Below, one piece after another: positions 12,159 to 25,565 of a stretch of DNA of 64,000 nt. Source of the DNA: Aphrophora alni (taxonomy: Eukaryota; Arthropoda; Insecta; Hemiptera; Aphrophoridae); the NCBI GenBank assembly GCA_963513935.1, contig OY740777.1, forward strand, positions 18,881,271 to 18,945,270, written 5' to 3'. The position numbers and the translations under genes are program-made. The number at the start of each line of letters is the position of its first letter. Position 1 is the first letter of the stretch. Below the pieces are notes generated by a model. It made no database searches and was not told the origin of the DNA. It saw only the letters and a list, made by a program, of their open reading frames with translations.

Positions 12159-13358
12159 CAGGGTGATTTACAAAGAAATGACAATCTTTTATTACTTATT
12201 TTACTGGTAAAAATATATAACAAGTTCATATAATATACATGCAAAAACTATTAGTTTTTCATTTGTAGACCGTTTTGTTTTTTACAAAATAAATTTAAAA
12301 CTTTGGAAATAGAATTGATATTGAGTTCAAATTTGGTGCACCAATTTTTTATGGTAGAGTTTAAAAGTGTACCAAAAACAAAAACTATATTTAGTATTTT
12401 TCAAAATGGCGACCACAACTATGTATTTAAATTTGAATATCTTGAAAATCATTAATTTACAAACTTAATAAAAGACAAAAGATTTACCTTTTTTAATGAC
12501 AAAAAAAATATGTAAAAAAAAAAAAATTAATAAGTCAAAGGATAACTGAGTTATCAACAAAAAATTAAATATAAAATAGAATTAAAATATTTTTTTTATT
12601 CTGACATTTTTATCTCAGAATCTTTTTATTTTAGACCTTATGAATAATAATCATTGTATTGGAGACAAAATTCAGAAATTTGAAAATGTCCTATCAAATT
12701 GTTAACTTTAAAAAAAGAAAAAAATATTTTCTTCTTTTAATGACGAACAAAATCGTTTTTATCACTTTTTCTGTAGGTAAATGGATTATCGAGTTATAAA
12801 TAGTAAACTAACAACTTTAATTTATTTTTAAGAGTAAAATTATTTTGTATAGTATTAAAGTAATGTTTGTTTTGGTTTGACATCTTTAAATTTTAGAATA
12901 TTCACTCTATAACTTATGATTTCATAAGGTTTAAAATAAAAACATTTGGATTATTGGATATTGAAAATATTTTGTTTTTAGGCTGATCATTTAAACAATT
13001 ACATTTGTAGTTGATAACGGAGTTATCCATTGACCTACAGGGAAGAAATATTAAAAAAGAGTTTTGTTTTTCGTTAACAAAATTAACAATATATTTTACA
13101 TCTTTTAATTTTTGTAAAGTTAATGGTTTTCTAGATGTCCAAGTTAATGTTTTAAACTGCCGCCACTTTAAAAACATTAAAAAAGCAATTTTGTACCAAA
13201 TCTGAATTCAATATTTTATTTTCAAAGTTACAATGTTAAGTTTTTAAACAATCAAATGGATATATAAGAAACTAAACGTTTTCGGACCTATGTTTATATG
13301 AACTTTTTATTTATTTTTGCAAGAACACACCCTGAAACTTTCTTTTTGAAACATCCTA
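12159..13358. mobile_element. Mariner-like non-autonomous element, about 1.2 kb
   Basis: The left end, CAGGGTGATTTACAAAGAAA, follows TA at 12157-12158. The right end read inward is TAGGATGTTTCAAAAAGAAA, a clear imperfect inverted match; the terminal CAG has decayed. The interior is A+T-rich, without transposase, and contains the phrase CAAAATGGCGACCAC and TTATCAACAAAAAATT. A second right end of the same family lies at about 62570-62720. Small open frames inside, such as 12914-13205 on both strands, are not genes. Confidence 0.6.
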
Positions 13359-14379
13359 TGGTTGGATCGGAAGTTTTCATAATTTGTGTATATAAAATCT
13401 TTTACTCGTCGTTACGAAAACACAAATCCCGTTGTTAAGTAATAAAATTATAACATGAAAATAGCGAAAAACCAACATAGCCAAGAGGAACGTTGAAAAC
13501 TAAAACTATACCCTAAGAAAGGAACACAGGCCTAAAACTAGGTTTGAAGAGTCGAAAAAAACAATAAATTATTTAGTTTAGGTTCCAACATGCCCCTAGA
13601 CTATTGTATTTCACTTTCTTCATGTCCTATTTTTACACTTGATAAAAGTAATTGATTTATAATCTCGAACAAATTATTATTAATTTATACACAAATGATG
13701 GCAACTGTCCGATTAAATAATATGAAAATCTATCACTATCTAACAAATTTAAAACAAAAAAACTTACATGTTTTTTAAAAAAAACTCGTGTTATAAAAAC
13801 TAAATCCTTAAAATGTGAACATAATTTAAAAATCCCGTAAAACAAACAAAAATTGAGAAATTAATTTATATAGCCTAATTATATTTTAATTTATTCCCAA
13901 ATTCAGTTTAAAATAAAAATTTATAATCCAAGTAAATTATTAAAATGTGTTGTTAAATGGTTTTATATTTATAATTTGTATTTATAACAGACAATCAAAT
14001 ATTTTCAAATAATTCGAAAAATTAGACCTCCATCAAACGTTTTATAAATTTGCTATAAAATTAGATATTTACTTAATTTTAAAATTTCTAAGTATGTGCA
14101 TAGTCAATACAATTTTAATTGAATTATAGCCTAGCCAAACTACATCCCATAATATTATTGTGATTTTAAAAATCCTTTTTATTGTTGAAAATATTTATAC
14201 ATAATAATAAAACTGCTTTCAGTAATGGATGAGTCAGATAGTTTGGTTGGATATTTGGTCCAAAGTTACAAAGAACGTGTGGATAGTCATGTAGGCCAAA
14301 ATAAAATGGTACCAACGATGACAAATACGCTATTTTACGATGACAAATAGCGAAGTCATCATAAACCCGGAGCTTCCAA
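13359..14379. other. A+T-rich intron sequence, nothing recognised
   Basis: No exon, repeat or structured element that I can name. The start of a decayed family A copy may reach back to about 14240. Confidence 0.4.
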
Positions 14380-16045
14380 AAAATGCGATATTCGTATAGT
14401 TAAGAGATCTGGCAGAGTAGGCTCACCGATATAAGCATAGCAAGTGAAGTGTTGTTCTTCAAACCACTGCGAAGTCCCTCAGCGCTGAGATAGTGACAGG
14501 AGTGAAGCAAATAGAGCAAATAGACGTCAATATACACAAGTTACAAGGTTCAGAATATCTGTGTTATAAGGGTTTTAAACCAACTTAGCCTACACTACAT
14601 AGAATGAGTAACTTTTTTTTTATATATATTAGGGCCAGGATTGACTGTCCTGGGTATACCTCTCAGATATATAGCTTATTGTACATCACAAGGTCTTCCT
14701 TATCAATCCAGTTTCAGATTTTGAAAAATTGTAGATGCTTCGATTATTGTCCATGGTCTAAATGTCGCCATGAATTTTTTTAGGATCAACGGATATTCCT
14801 TCATTTTTACAATATGGTTAGTGCTGTCTGCATAACATCCAAGCAGATACCCGGGTGTTTGCCTCTGATAAGTATAACAGAATCATCAGCATACCTTTGA
14901 GCTTGCACAACTTTCTGCTTTAAAATCATGAGGAAGTTGTCTGCCACTATGATCTACAGAACCGGTGAAAGATCATCGCCTTGTGGAAACCCTACTTGTG
15001 TCGCGACCTTACCCACAAATCTAATCAAGGCAGCCCTCTCTGCTGCTTAGCATATTATTTTTCCATCTCATAATAGTTCAGCACCTCTGAATACAAGATT
15101 TCACACTGTCGAGTTAGTGCCCCTTTTATATCCAAGAAGACTTTCTTTGTATGAGATTGCTTGTTCAATCTAGCTAACGAAACCGTGTAGCACTGTATCA
15201 CAAGATTTCCCTCTTTGATAAGTATGCTGATTTGAATTCAAAGGTTTACCTTCCAAAACCTTATCTCTTATGCATACCTATCTATAATTTTTTCCAATTT
15301 TTAAGGATAAAAATGTAAGACATCAGTCGATAGGCTATTGCTACTTTGTAAGATTGTCTTCCCAGTTTGGGAATAAAGACTAGATATTTACGTCTTTCCA
15401 TCACAGAGCTTGTCATTCCTTCCTTGATAGAACTTCTTCCCTCTAGCTAGGGCTTCTTCTATCTTTATCCTATGTAGCCTTACTATTGGTTCCTTACTCT
15501 GTTCACTACCATCCTCTTGATTCCCATCCTCCAAGTTCAGCAAGACGCCTTCTTCATAGGTGTCAATTCATTCATGGTTAGTTTTCAACTGAAATGCACT
15601 CAGCTTCAAGGCCACATTCCAATTAATCTATGTTTTTTTTGTCTCGGTCATTTTGTTTTCAAGTGTACCGGATTGCTATAGTCCATCTATTCAGGGACTC
15701 GATTGAAGGGATAAGTAGTACATATTACTGGGTTCCTCCGTGTTCCCCAATAGGTCCCTTTTCGATCTTTAATATATCCCCCAGTGACATTCAGCCCTCA
15801 ACACGGGTCGAACAACATCTTGGTTTAGGTTACCCCTCCTCTTAGTTCATCCAGACAGTTGTTGGACTTAATACAGCATCTGGTGACCTTGCTAGGAGTG
15901 TTTAGGAACCTAGGAGTGACCTTGTTTATGAGTGTTTTATTAATGACTCTCGGAATGGTGATTTTTGGAGCCTAGTAAGACCCCTTGATCTGAAGACACA
16001 ATCTAACATTTTCTACAAGGGATAAAAAACCAACTTTTTGGACTT
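14380..16045 (+). repeat. Family A, copy 2, split by a LINE fragment
   Basis: The left part (14380-14598) has GTAGGCTCACCGATATAAGC...AGCAAGTGAAG and TTACAAGGTTCAGAATATC, ending ...CTTAGCCTAC. The right part resumes at about 15966 with GCCTAGTAAGACCCCTTGAT and continues TCTAACATTTTCTACAAGG. Copies at 21110 and 28160 read through this point without interruption (ACTGGATAAGAC). About 1.36 kb carrying a decayed reverse transcriptase is inserted here, flanked by AGCCTA on each side. Confidence 0.6.
14612..15600 (-). pseudogene. Decayed non-LTR retrotransposon (LINE) reverse transcriptase
   Basis: Read on the - strand, pieces of a reverse transcriptase appear in the right order with several frameshifts and stops: KYLVFIPKLGRQSYKVAIAY (finger region), KVFLDIKGALT (the first catalytic Asp region), VGFPQGDDLSPVL, then the YADD catalytic box at 14882-14893 in QRYADDSVILIRGKHPG, then NEGISVDPKKIHGD. 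The spacing and the FPQGD/YADD/SVDPKK signature fit the R1/LOA/Jockey group of insect LINEs. A T-run at 14613-14621, i.e. poly(A) on the - strand, marks the likely 3' end. Non-functional. Confidence 0.8.
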
Positions 16046-17009
16046 TATCTAACTTTACAAATTATATCCTAACAAGACAAAAAAAATTACCAATAATTGA
16101 GACAGTACAGAACTACAGAAAAATAAATATTAGAACTCAAAATAAATCTTTGGAAAACATTAGTCAATCTGTATATACATTTATTGTTTTACTTTGCTCG
16201 ATGATTATTTTATAAGAATTTCTCTTTGTCAAAAATTTACTAACAAACATCTGGCTATTATTTTCTGTCAAAATTATAAATTTGAAACATTAAAAGCTGT
16301 GTGTTTCTCTTTTTCCGCAAACATTTCCAATCTTCTGTTATTTTGTTACTTAACACTTTTTGTTTTGTTTTGTTTTTTCACAAAAATGTAGGAAAAATTC
16401 AATCAGTAATTTAATAATTAATCAAAAATAGTAATAAAACACTCAGAGAAATTAAAATAATTAAAATGCGTTGTAAATATCTTTTATAAATTTTGTTTAC
16501 AAATTTATTACACTACTTTAAAAATCGGTATATAAATTAAAAATAATACATTTATATGCCAGTAAAAATAATGTTTTCACCTCTGAAACTATTAGTAACA
16601 TTTTTATATATTTTTTTAAGAATAAATTTTATCTCTCTGCTTGAGTAAATTGTTTAAATTTCAATAACTCTATTGAATACTTTGTATGCAAGGATTCCTG
16701 TAGGGGAACATCATGCAAATAAATATAAACCTGAATACAAACTACAATGACTTAAATATCTTTTTTTTTATGTAGACAATTTCTTGTTATGGAAACATTA
16801 TAGGGTGAACCTTTTTTTCAACGCAATTAAAATTATTCTTCAAAACTAAATTTTTTGAAATTTATTAATTTTTTTTTTGAAAATTCAAGTATTTGGTAAT
16901 TGATAAGTATTAAATAATTCTTTAAATCTTTATCTTTCTCACACACTCTAGACACAAACAAATAGTAACCCGTTACAAGAATTCAGGAGTCATCTCAAAA
17001 CTAAATGGA
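16046..17009. other. A+T-rich intron sequence, nothing recognised
   Basis: Only short chance open frames; no repeat or exon named. Confidence 0.4.
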
Positions 17010-17570
17010 AAATTGCCAAACTTTCCCATGCACCCATCTCCAAAACCAAATAAAAAAAAAATCGTCAACAAAAATGTCATTTCGGTAGTTGTCAATCAAA
17101 AAGTGAAAATGTCATAAGTATCGTCTTTGAAGGGCCTAAACTTGCTTTGTTTATGCCGTAAACAGATCCTTAGCGTAAGTCGTATTTTATTAAAATAAAC
17201 CTTTTACTGACAGCTGTCAAAGTTCATTTTTATTTTTCAACATCTTTTCAAAAATCCCAATTAATGAGTTATGTGATAAATAGTTCAAAAATATTGCACA
17301 AACTTCCTCACTCATTTATCCCCAAAACCACATCAAAATGAATCAAAACTAATTAATCACCAAAAATGTCATTTCTGTAGTTCCCAATCAAAAAGTGAAA
17401 ATTAACCATTGGCGCCTTCTTTCAATAATTATTTTATACTGTATATTTAAAAGAGGGCCCAAATATGCTTCACTTGTTTAACAAACACTTCTTCAGCATA
17501 ATTCGTATTTGATAAAATTCAAGCTTTTAATGATAGTGCTCAAGGTTAAATTGTGTTTTTCACCAATTAT
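17010..17570. repeat. Two tandem diverged copies of an about 300-bp unit
   Basis: Copy 1 (about 17015-17250) and copy 2 (about 17295-17560) share, in order: a CAAACTTTCCC/CAAACTTCCTCA phrase, CCAAAACCA, AAAAATGTCATTTC, TAGTTGTCAATCAAAAAGTG / TAGTTCCCAATCAAAAAGTG, GGGCC, and GTCGTATTT...TAAA. Weaker echoes occur near 22740-23050 and 23840-24000. Function and class are unknown. Confidence 0.6.
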
Positions 17571-18839
17571 TCCTGAAGCTTAATATTATTTTTACTCCCG
17601 TTTGTGCATACAGTTCCAGGTCAATCATTTGCACAGTTCATTAGAACTTGATCAAAATTTGTATAAGTGATTTTTAAAAATCAAGCCACAGATTTTGAGT
17701 TTGTCTGTTTGATTTACGAACTAGCATTTTTATAGAAATATGGACTAATACAGTTTGTTTGCCTATCTAGAAGCTGCAGTTGAGCAAAGATTGATCAAAA
17801 TCGGTGTAGTCAATTTGGTTTTTGTCTTATAGCAACTTCCTTCCAAATTTTTGTATTTTCAAAATGGAAAAAACCTACTCGAGATGTGGCTACAATAAAC
17901 CCACATACTAAATTCGATTAAAATCTGTTCATATCTTTGGACTTTATAACACTGAACATAACACAAACATCATTCTCCAAATCACTTTTTTGTATTTATA
18001 ACAGATAAACCCAAAAAAAAAATTAACATCTGACCTAACTTAACCTAACCTTAACATCTTTTTTGTGACGCATCATGTAGCTTTTGCCAATACTTCGTAT
18101 ATACGTAAAAATAAAATAAAATAATGTTGGTTCTCAAAGGTGTTGAAAATATCAGAAATAATCTCAGGTTTCAATTTTGTTTTTTATAATCCACCCACTA
18201 ATTGTACTTTTATTACTTTTTTAAAAGTACAGTTTGACATATCAATTTGAGTGAAAATCCTCCATTTGCAGCAACATTTATTTGAAATCTCACAACCAGG
18301 TAAAAATAATCGACCTTTAAGGAATACATCAATTGCAATTAATTTTACTTTTTTACTCAAAAACCTACAACCCCGATTTAATTGATAAACACCACTATCA
18401 ATATTGGGATTAAAGGGTTGAATTATAGTGAAGTTTCATCAAACTAAAGATTAAAAAGAATCAATAAATTAAAAATAGTTTTTGTAAATTTAAAAATAAA
18501 TATCATTTAATAACAATATTTATAATGTAATATTATAAATATTATTTATATTTATAATATTACATTATAGAATTAATAATAATATAATATACATTATTAT
18601 TGGAATTAATACCAAAAACAAAATTAAATACTGTTATTGATAAGTCCCAACAGAATATCCGAAGTAAAACATTACAAGCTCTAGAAATGAAGCCACATTG
18701 TCAATTCTTAAACATCGGGGAATTGTACAATAATAATAAATAATATGTTCCTGCGAAACGATGAGTAAACAAATCCTGAGAGCGAGCCCCACTGGACCCA
18801 GAAGTCCACCTTCCTTAGCAGCTCAGGGCAGTCAAACAA
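17571..18839. other. A+T-rich intron sequence with a short palindrome
   Basis: Contains one perfect hairpin (18521-18569, listed separately) and one CCTAA-like run near 18030-18050 (GACCTAACTTAACCTAACC). Otherwise nothing recognised. Confidence 0.4.
18521..18569. repeat. Perfect 20-bp inverted repeat with 9-nt spacer
   Basis: The left arm 18521-18540 (TATAATGTAATATTATAAAT) is the exact reverse complement of 18550-18569. Pure A+T except one G/C per arm. It may be the core of a small fold-back element or slippage-derived; no TIR element boundaries were seen. Confidence 0.8.
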
Positions 18840-19205
18840 AGAGTCGTTGTCGTCTGTATTGAAACGTGAAATTTTGAATAGGAAACTATAGTGTGCTCAT
18901 ATAAAACACTACTGAAAGTCATAAAAGTGGAATTTAAAAGGTCAAAATGGCAACTATCTCGTGTGTTATTCAACTTACGTAAATTAAAATTTTGATATTA
19001 CAAGAAAATAATTACGAGGTTCAGAAAACGTGTATAACAACTATTTTAAACAAATATACCGTACTGAGAAAAAACCCCTTGATCTAATCAATACAATTTA
19101 ACATTACCTGCAAGGCCTAATAAACCAACTTTTGGGCATAACATTTAAAGGATCTGCTTGGTGATCTGAGTAAATACCATGATGATGTTCATACAATGTC
19201 TATGG
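18840..19205 (+). repeat. Dispersed repeat family A, copy 3
   Basis: It shares ACTATAGTGTGCTCATAT, GTGTGTTATTCAACTTACG, ACGAGGTTCAGAAAACGTGT, ACCCCTTGATCTAATC, CAATTTAACATTACCTGCAA, AAACCAACTTTTGGGC, AAAGGATCTGCTTG and TAAATACCATGATGATG with the other copies. Same orientation as the channel gene. Confidence 0.75.
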
Positions 19206-20159
19206 GAGAAAGTAATAATAAAAAAGTAAATTACTGTCAACGGATAAATAAAATTAATAAAACTAAATATTTTTTAAATTAAGGATAGAGAATCTGTTTT
19301 CAAATGAAAAATTATTTTAATTTAAAATTTACTAACTTCATCTATTAAATTTAGAATTATTTTATTCTCTTGATATTTTGGATTAGAAATTTTTAACTGT
19401 AGGGTTAAATGTATTGTTTTGTTCAATTTTGATACGAACTCCTCGTTTTTTAATATTTAAATAAAATTACGGTAATCGTCTAAAATTAACTTTAATTATT
19501 TTAAATCAATTTTTATATTTCAAAATTTTAACAATAGGTCTGTCTTCTCTTTGTTTAAAATTTCTAAAATTTGAACAAAAAATACCATTTTTGAAATGTA
19601 CTATTTTGATGTTTCTTAAATTTGATTTACAAGTTTTTTGGGATATTTTCTATAAATGTAAACACAAACATAATTTTCATTTATAAACATAAAATAAGGT
19701 CAATCATGTATTCATTTAAACTGATTTTGAGAGATAACTGTAGAACGGGTTAAAAAAATAACATAACTATAACACTTACACTTTGTAAATATTACCATCA
19801 TAAAATCTCAATTGATTGTTTGTGTATGAAAACGTAATGCACTTTGTTTTGTTTTAATTTATTGTCCATCTTTCTGTCCAGTTCTCGTTAATTTGATTTT
19901 TTCACTCTTTCTTGTAGCTTTTAAATATTTGAACGTAGTATACTATTGTAGCATATTTGTGGGAAAATACAGAAACAAGCCAATCATTTTAAGGTTGGCT
20001 TTGAGATTTTCTTCTTCTTTTTTTTAATAAATAATTAAAAATTTGTTTTATTGATTTTAGTTTGAATGTTTAAAAGAAAATGGTTGACATGTATTGATAA
20101 GAAAAACGGAAATGACGAGATATTTTAAGAAGAAAAATAATGTTTTTTGTCGTTACTTA
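19206..20159. other. A+T-rich intron sequence, nothing recognised
   Basis: No exon or repeat identified. Confidence 0.4.
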
Positions 20160-21260
<1,101 letters not shown>

Positions 21261-21869
21261 ATGTTGTTTTTATTTCCTAATTTATGTGGTCAAGAGATAG
21301 GATCACTCCAGGTGTCACTACTTATTGTTTGTCTACTCATTCAATTGAGTCCCTAATTTGAAGTTTGGGAATTAAAGGATCTTTTTGTCAATATCTCTCA
21401 CGGTTTCTAAATAGGTAAACGATCTATTCCCTAAGGACGTTGTTTTATCCCATACCTTTTAGGTTGACTCCCTTTCACGGTTTTAGTAAATCATTCAGGA
21501 ACAATACCCATTTAAAACCGTCATTATAAGTAAAGTTTAAGATATAGTAGAGGTAGTATATCTTGTACTCATATAATATCTTAACATCGTAGATAGTATA
21601 TGTTAATATTGTACGCAGATCAAAAATATACCAATTTCGCTACAAAATATGTTAAAGATCAAGGAAGAATTGTATCACCCAATTTTGATGTTAAATGTCT
21701 GTTCGTCTGTCTGTGACATTTTGTAGTACATTGTCTCATGAATGCAAAGTAGGACTGGGGTTGTAACGTTTGTTTCCTTTGGGACCATATGCCACAGTTT
21801 TTTAGGTTGAGATTATGGCCATAAATGACTGTTTATAGGAGAATTTGAGGCAGGATTTTAAGAAAAAAC
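21261..21869. other. Intron sequence with a possible unnamed repeat
   Basis: Around 21660-21740 the phrase ATGTCTGTTCGTCTGTCTGT is common in dispersed animal repeats, but no element boundaries are visible. Confidence 0.3.
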
Positions 21870-22540
21870 CTTATATACAGACAGCCAGGCTATAATTAAT
21901 GCACTTGCAGGCACTACAATCAAATCTAGTCTGGTATGGGAATGAGGAGAGAACCTCAACGCTTTATCTCAGGAAAACCGGATAACTTTCTACTGGGTTC
22001 CGGAGCATAAGGGAGTTGAGGGTAATGAGAAGGCAGACAAACTAGTTAAACAGGGCTCTGCATCAGAGTTTGTAGGACCTGAACCAGCTGTAGGAATATC
22101 TGTATGTCTGACCAAGATGGGCATGGGTTCATGCAAAACACCAAGCAAAGATGGGGAAACCTTAAGGGCTACAATTATAGTAAATCATTATTTAAGGACA
22201 TCCCTTCAGGTAGTCCTGAAAGAACAATAATGACCCAAGGTTGGGAATAACTCGGCAAATTACGGGACTTATTACGGGATACTGTGGTTTGAGAGTGCAT
22301 TTGCATAGGATAGGAGTCTATCGTGGTGAAATTGTACAGGAAGGGTGAGGAGACCGCAGATCACATAATTTTCAATTGTTAGGTCCTGACCAATAAGAGG
22401 CAAAAGTTTTTGGATTCAAATTCCCCAGGTGTGAGCTAGTTAGTGGATTACTTAAGCTCATAAGGGGAACAAATCTGCTAAGCTAGAATGAGGAGGCTTT
22501 AGTTGCACAATAGGCCAATGGTCGCGGTACCGAGCTGTTT
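21870..22540 (+). pseudogene. Decayed LINE 3' end with RNase H domain
   Basis: On the + strand the frame reads TDSQAIINALAG, then ITFYWVPEHKGVEGNEKADK followed by LVKQGS and EFVGPEPAVGIS. This is the C-terminal part of a retroelement RNase H domain (WVP-x-H-x-G-x2-GNE-x-AD). Downstream, after frame changes, come LHRIGVYRGEIVQEG and HIIFNC, the zinc-knuckle-like tail of LINE ORF2 in R1/LOA-type elements. It ends near an A/T run at about 22535-22550. Several stops and frameshifts; 5' truncated. It could be of the same family as the reverse transcriptase fragment at 14.6 kb, which is in the opposite orientation. Confidence 0.82.
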
Positions 22541-24496
22541 TTTTAAAAAAAAATTCCTTTAAATTCCAAACAAAATCAATCAATGAATGAATTAATGTGT
22601 AGTGCGATGAACTCAAAAATTTTAAGTCTAATAAAAGATAAGTATTCAAATGTTGACTCTTTTCAAATTTATGAATTAACCATCAAAAAATCTGTTTTTG
22701 TTTTTATTGAATTTAAAATAAACGGTTTTAAAAAATGCACGCTCTTCCTCACAAACTCATCCACAAAAGTAATAAGCAAAAATAACGTTTCCCAGAAAAA
22801 GTTTGAAAGAAAATTATAAAAGAAAGCCTATTTATTACTGAACTTCTCTCGTGTATTTATTCTACAAAATAATTTAGAAAACCCCTCCGCCATTATTAAC
22901 TTTTTGTAATTTTTTTTAAATATCTATAGGAAACTTAAATAAAACCTAAATAATTTGATCCTAAGCTGTAATCATATATGATTGTAATCGAATTTTTAAT
23001 GATGGTGGTCAATGTTTTTTTCTGGCCAATTAGTCCTAAAAATACTTTTTTAATTTAAATTTTGCACGCGAATTAGTGTCATTAATCTTCACATTTCACT
23101 TTTTTAAATCAGTCCCTTGGGTGATTTTTTTGTTTTTTTACAGATAACCCATGAAGCTGTATTTTTTGGAGAGGTGATTGTCTATATATTTTGCTTGGGT
23201 GCTTAGAGACTTGAGCAACATTTTATAAAATCATTGTAGTGTAAAATATTGATTTTTTTATTCGCGTCTACCCACACATTTTATTCGGATCCTAACATTT
23301 AAAAGTAAAACTAAAATTGAAATTCCAAGGATCAAAATATATGTATTTATAAAGCCTACTATAGGATGTGGAAAATGTGATAATTTTCAATCTCATAACA
23401 TTAGCAGAATGTTAAGTTTGTGTATTAAATATATGAAACTAAATAGTATCTAAGCCAGAATAAGTGTAAAAACTCAGTTTCTGTATTTGCCCACTATTTG
23501 TTTTGAATGTTGATTTTACACTATATATTTTTGACTGTTTATTTTGAATTCTATTCACACTTATATTTTAGATTTACAGTGTATTTCTTCTTCCATTTCA
23601 CTTGTGTAATTATATGTGAAACACAAAATATGTCTTAACAGCATTTGTAACTTATCTATGGCTTTGTAAACAATAGTTTTCCTTATTACCTTGTAATACT
23701 TACAAAATTTGAATGTAATCATTAACTTAGAATAGAATCTTAAAATAATGACTGATATAAAAATTCTAGTAATAACCTCCTTAAATGTCGCTCACAAATT
23801 ACATAATTAAAGTGTAAAAACACTAGAAAGTTGCTTTAAAATACGTACTTTTTAAAACATCCTCAAAACAAAATAAAAACCAACAAAACTATTTCATAAC
23901 AAAAATCTTAATTCAGTAGTTATCAAAGAATAACCTAATCTAACACCAAGAAAATAACCCAACTTTACAGAGTTTCAACAAAACATCTAAGGGACGAACT
24001 AAGCATGGCTTTCATTAACACAGTATCCCCTAATCTAACATAACCTACTTGGCCTAACCTAACCTAACCTTTTATTCAAAACTGAGAGCTTAGAATTTTT
24101 TTGGAATTTTTAAAATAATTTTATTTCTCTTGAGGACTAAGTCCTTTACGCACAGAGTTGTGTGACGTACAAATGTATATAGAATATAAATCATATATTA
24201 TCTATAATGAAACTAATAAAACACAATGTAAAGCACGACCAAGTTTAAAAAAAAAATTATTATTTACTGTGTTTTTGTAGACAGACCCACATAATCAAAA
24301 GACACATACTCACAATCAAATACCCATTCAGATGCATTCAATAAAGAGCTTTTTAGTTTTGTTTTTCAACCAATTTTGATTACACTTTTAAACACTTCCA
24401 GATAAAGTTTATTAAATCAAAGCCTAGATAAGTTGTAGATGATGTTTGTGTGTGGTTTGTAGCATGGAGTGTTAGTGTTTATCATATATGTTCCAG
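22541..24496. other. A+T-rich intron sequence
   Basis: Contains weak echoes of the 17-kb repeat unit and a short CCTAACCTAACCTAACC run near 24053-24070. No exon is seen until 24497. Confidence 0.4.
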
Positions 24497-24547
24497 CGTC
24501 TTCCAGCCGTCCTCAGCCGCATTGGCCTAATATTGGCCACACCTCTG
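24497..24547 (+). CDS. pHCl-like channel micro-exon in the M3-M4 loop
   Basis: A 17-codon, phase 0-0 exon encoding RLPAVLSRIGLILATPL, bounded by acceptor TATATGTTCCAG and donor CTG|GTAAGA. It joins directly to ...PGENPVTQ of the previous exon; I recall a very similar RLPAVLSRIG segment following VTQ in insect pHCl proteins. A phase 0-0 cassette of 51 bp can be skipped without a frameshift, so alternative splicing is possible. Confidence 0.85.
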
Positions 24548-24587
24548 GTAAGATTACGTCCTCTCTCTGCTGCTCTGCTTTGCTCTT

Positions 24588-24589
<2 letters not shown>

Positions 24590-24620
<31 letters not shown>
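24590..24620. repeat. (ATT)n microsatellite
   Basis: About ten ATT units lie 43 bp after the donor of the 51-bp channel exon. This creates Leu/Tyr-run open frames that read through the exon. Confidence 0.95.
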
Positions 24621-25314
24621 GTTTTGTATTTTTGTTCTCTCTTTCTACAGATGTTTGTTTTAATCAAATAGCTTTCTCCGTTTACTTTATCACAATTTAA
24701 CTAATGCGCTATGAATTGATTTTAGATTTATTTATTTTGCTTAATTTTTTTTAGATGTACATTTTTTCTTTTAACAGATTTGATATGAGGTAATAACTGA
24801 TCGATAAGATCATATGCACAAAATATTCGTTGAAAACCATTACATATTTTAAAACGTCATACGCATCATTACTTTCAATAATTGTTGATAGGAAAGGAGA
24901 AAAAATCTTAGTGCAAAATGTTTTTAACACTTCATAACACTTATACGGGTAGGTCATTGTTTTTTATTATTTTAAGTTACATAGTAAATATTTATTGGTT
25001 CACCTAGTTTTTTTCGTGTTTTGACCACGTAAGGATTTTTTTGACCAGTTTTTGATGTCTTGTCTTATAATTAAATTGCTGTAGAGTGAGTATTCCATAT
25101 AACCATATTCTTCAAAAACTCCATGTGAAACAAAAATTTTAAATATTACATTTTTTTATATTATTGTTTTTTAAACTATGAGTTCGTATTTGACATCAAT
25201 TTTTATGTAGTTATTAAAAAAAAAAAATTCTGCATTTAATGGCACCAACTTCTATGATATCTGCAATGACAAATATCAATTTTATTATCAAAACCGTAAT
25301 TTGGTCCTTATTGT
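24621..25314. other. A+T-rich intron sequence, nothing recognised
   Basis: No exon or named repeat found. Confidence 0.4.
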
Positions 25315-25565
25315 TTAAAGATGAAAAACCTCTCGGTCATAGTCACATTATAAAAAAAAAGAAAGGAAGATAAATAAAGACCCCAATCCTTCGAATAATC
25401 TAATAGCGTCAGGGTCAGAATAAAACAAGATTTTGGTTAAAAAATATCTCATAAGAATAATGAAAGAGAGCGAAATAAACCAAGACTACAAGAAAAAGAT
25501 ATAGATCTAGCTAGGGTCCCTCTCGATGTCTATGACTGTACTCACTATAGTGAGTCCCTCAGGGC
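25315..25565 (+). repeat. Dispersed repeat family B, copy 1
   Basis: It shares with the cluster at 58.9-63.9 kb, in order: AAAAACCTCTCGGTCATAG, CGAATAATCTAATAGCGTCA, GGGTCAGAATAAAAC, AAGACTACAAG, GATCTAGCTAGGGTCCC and ACTCACTATAGTGAGTCCC. Decayed. It may be the 3' part of a retroposon, because another copy carries a poly(A) tail. Confidence 0.7.
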
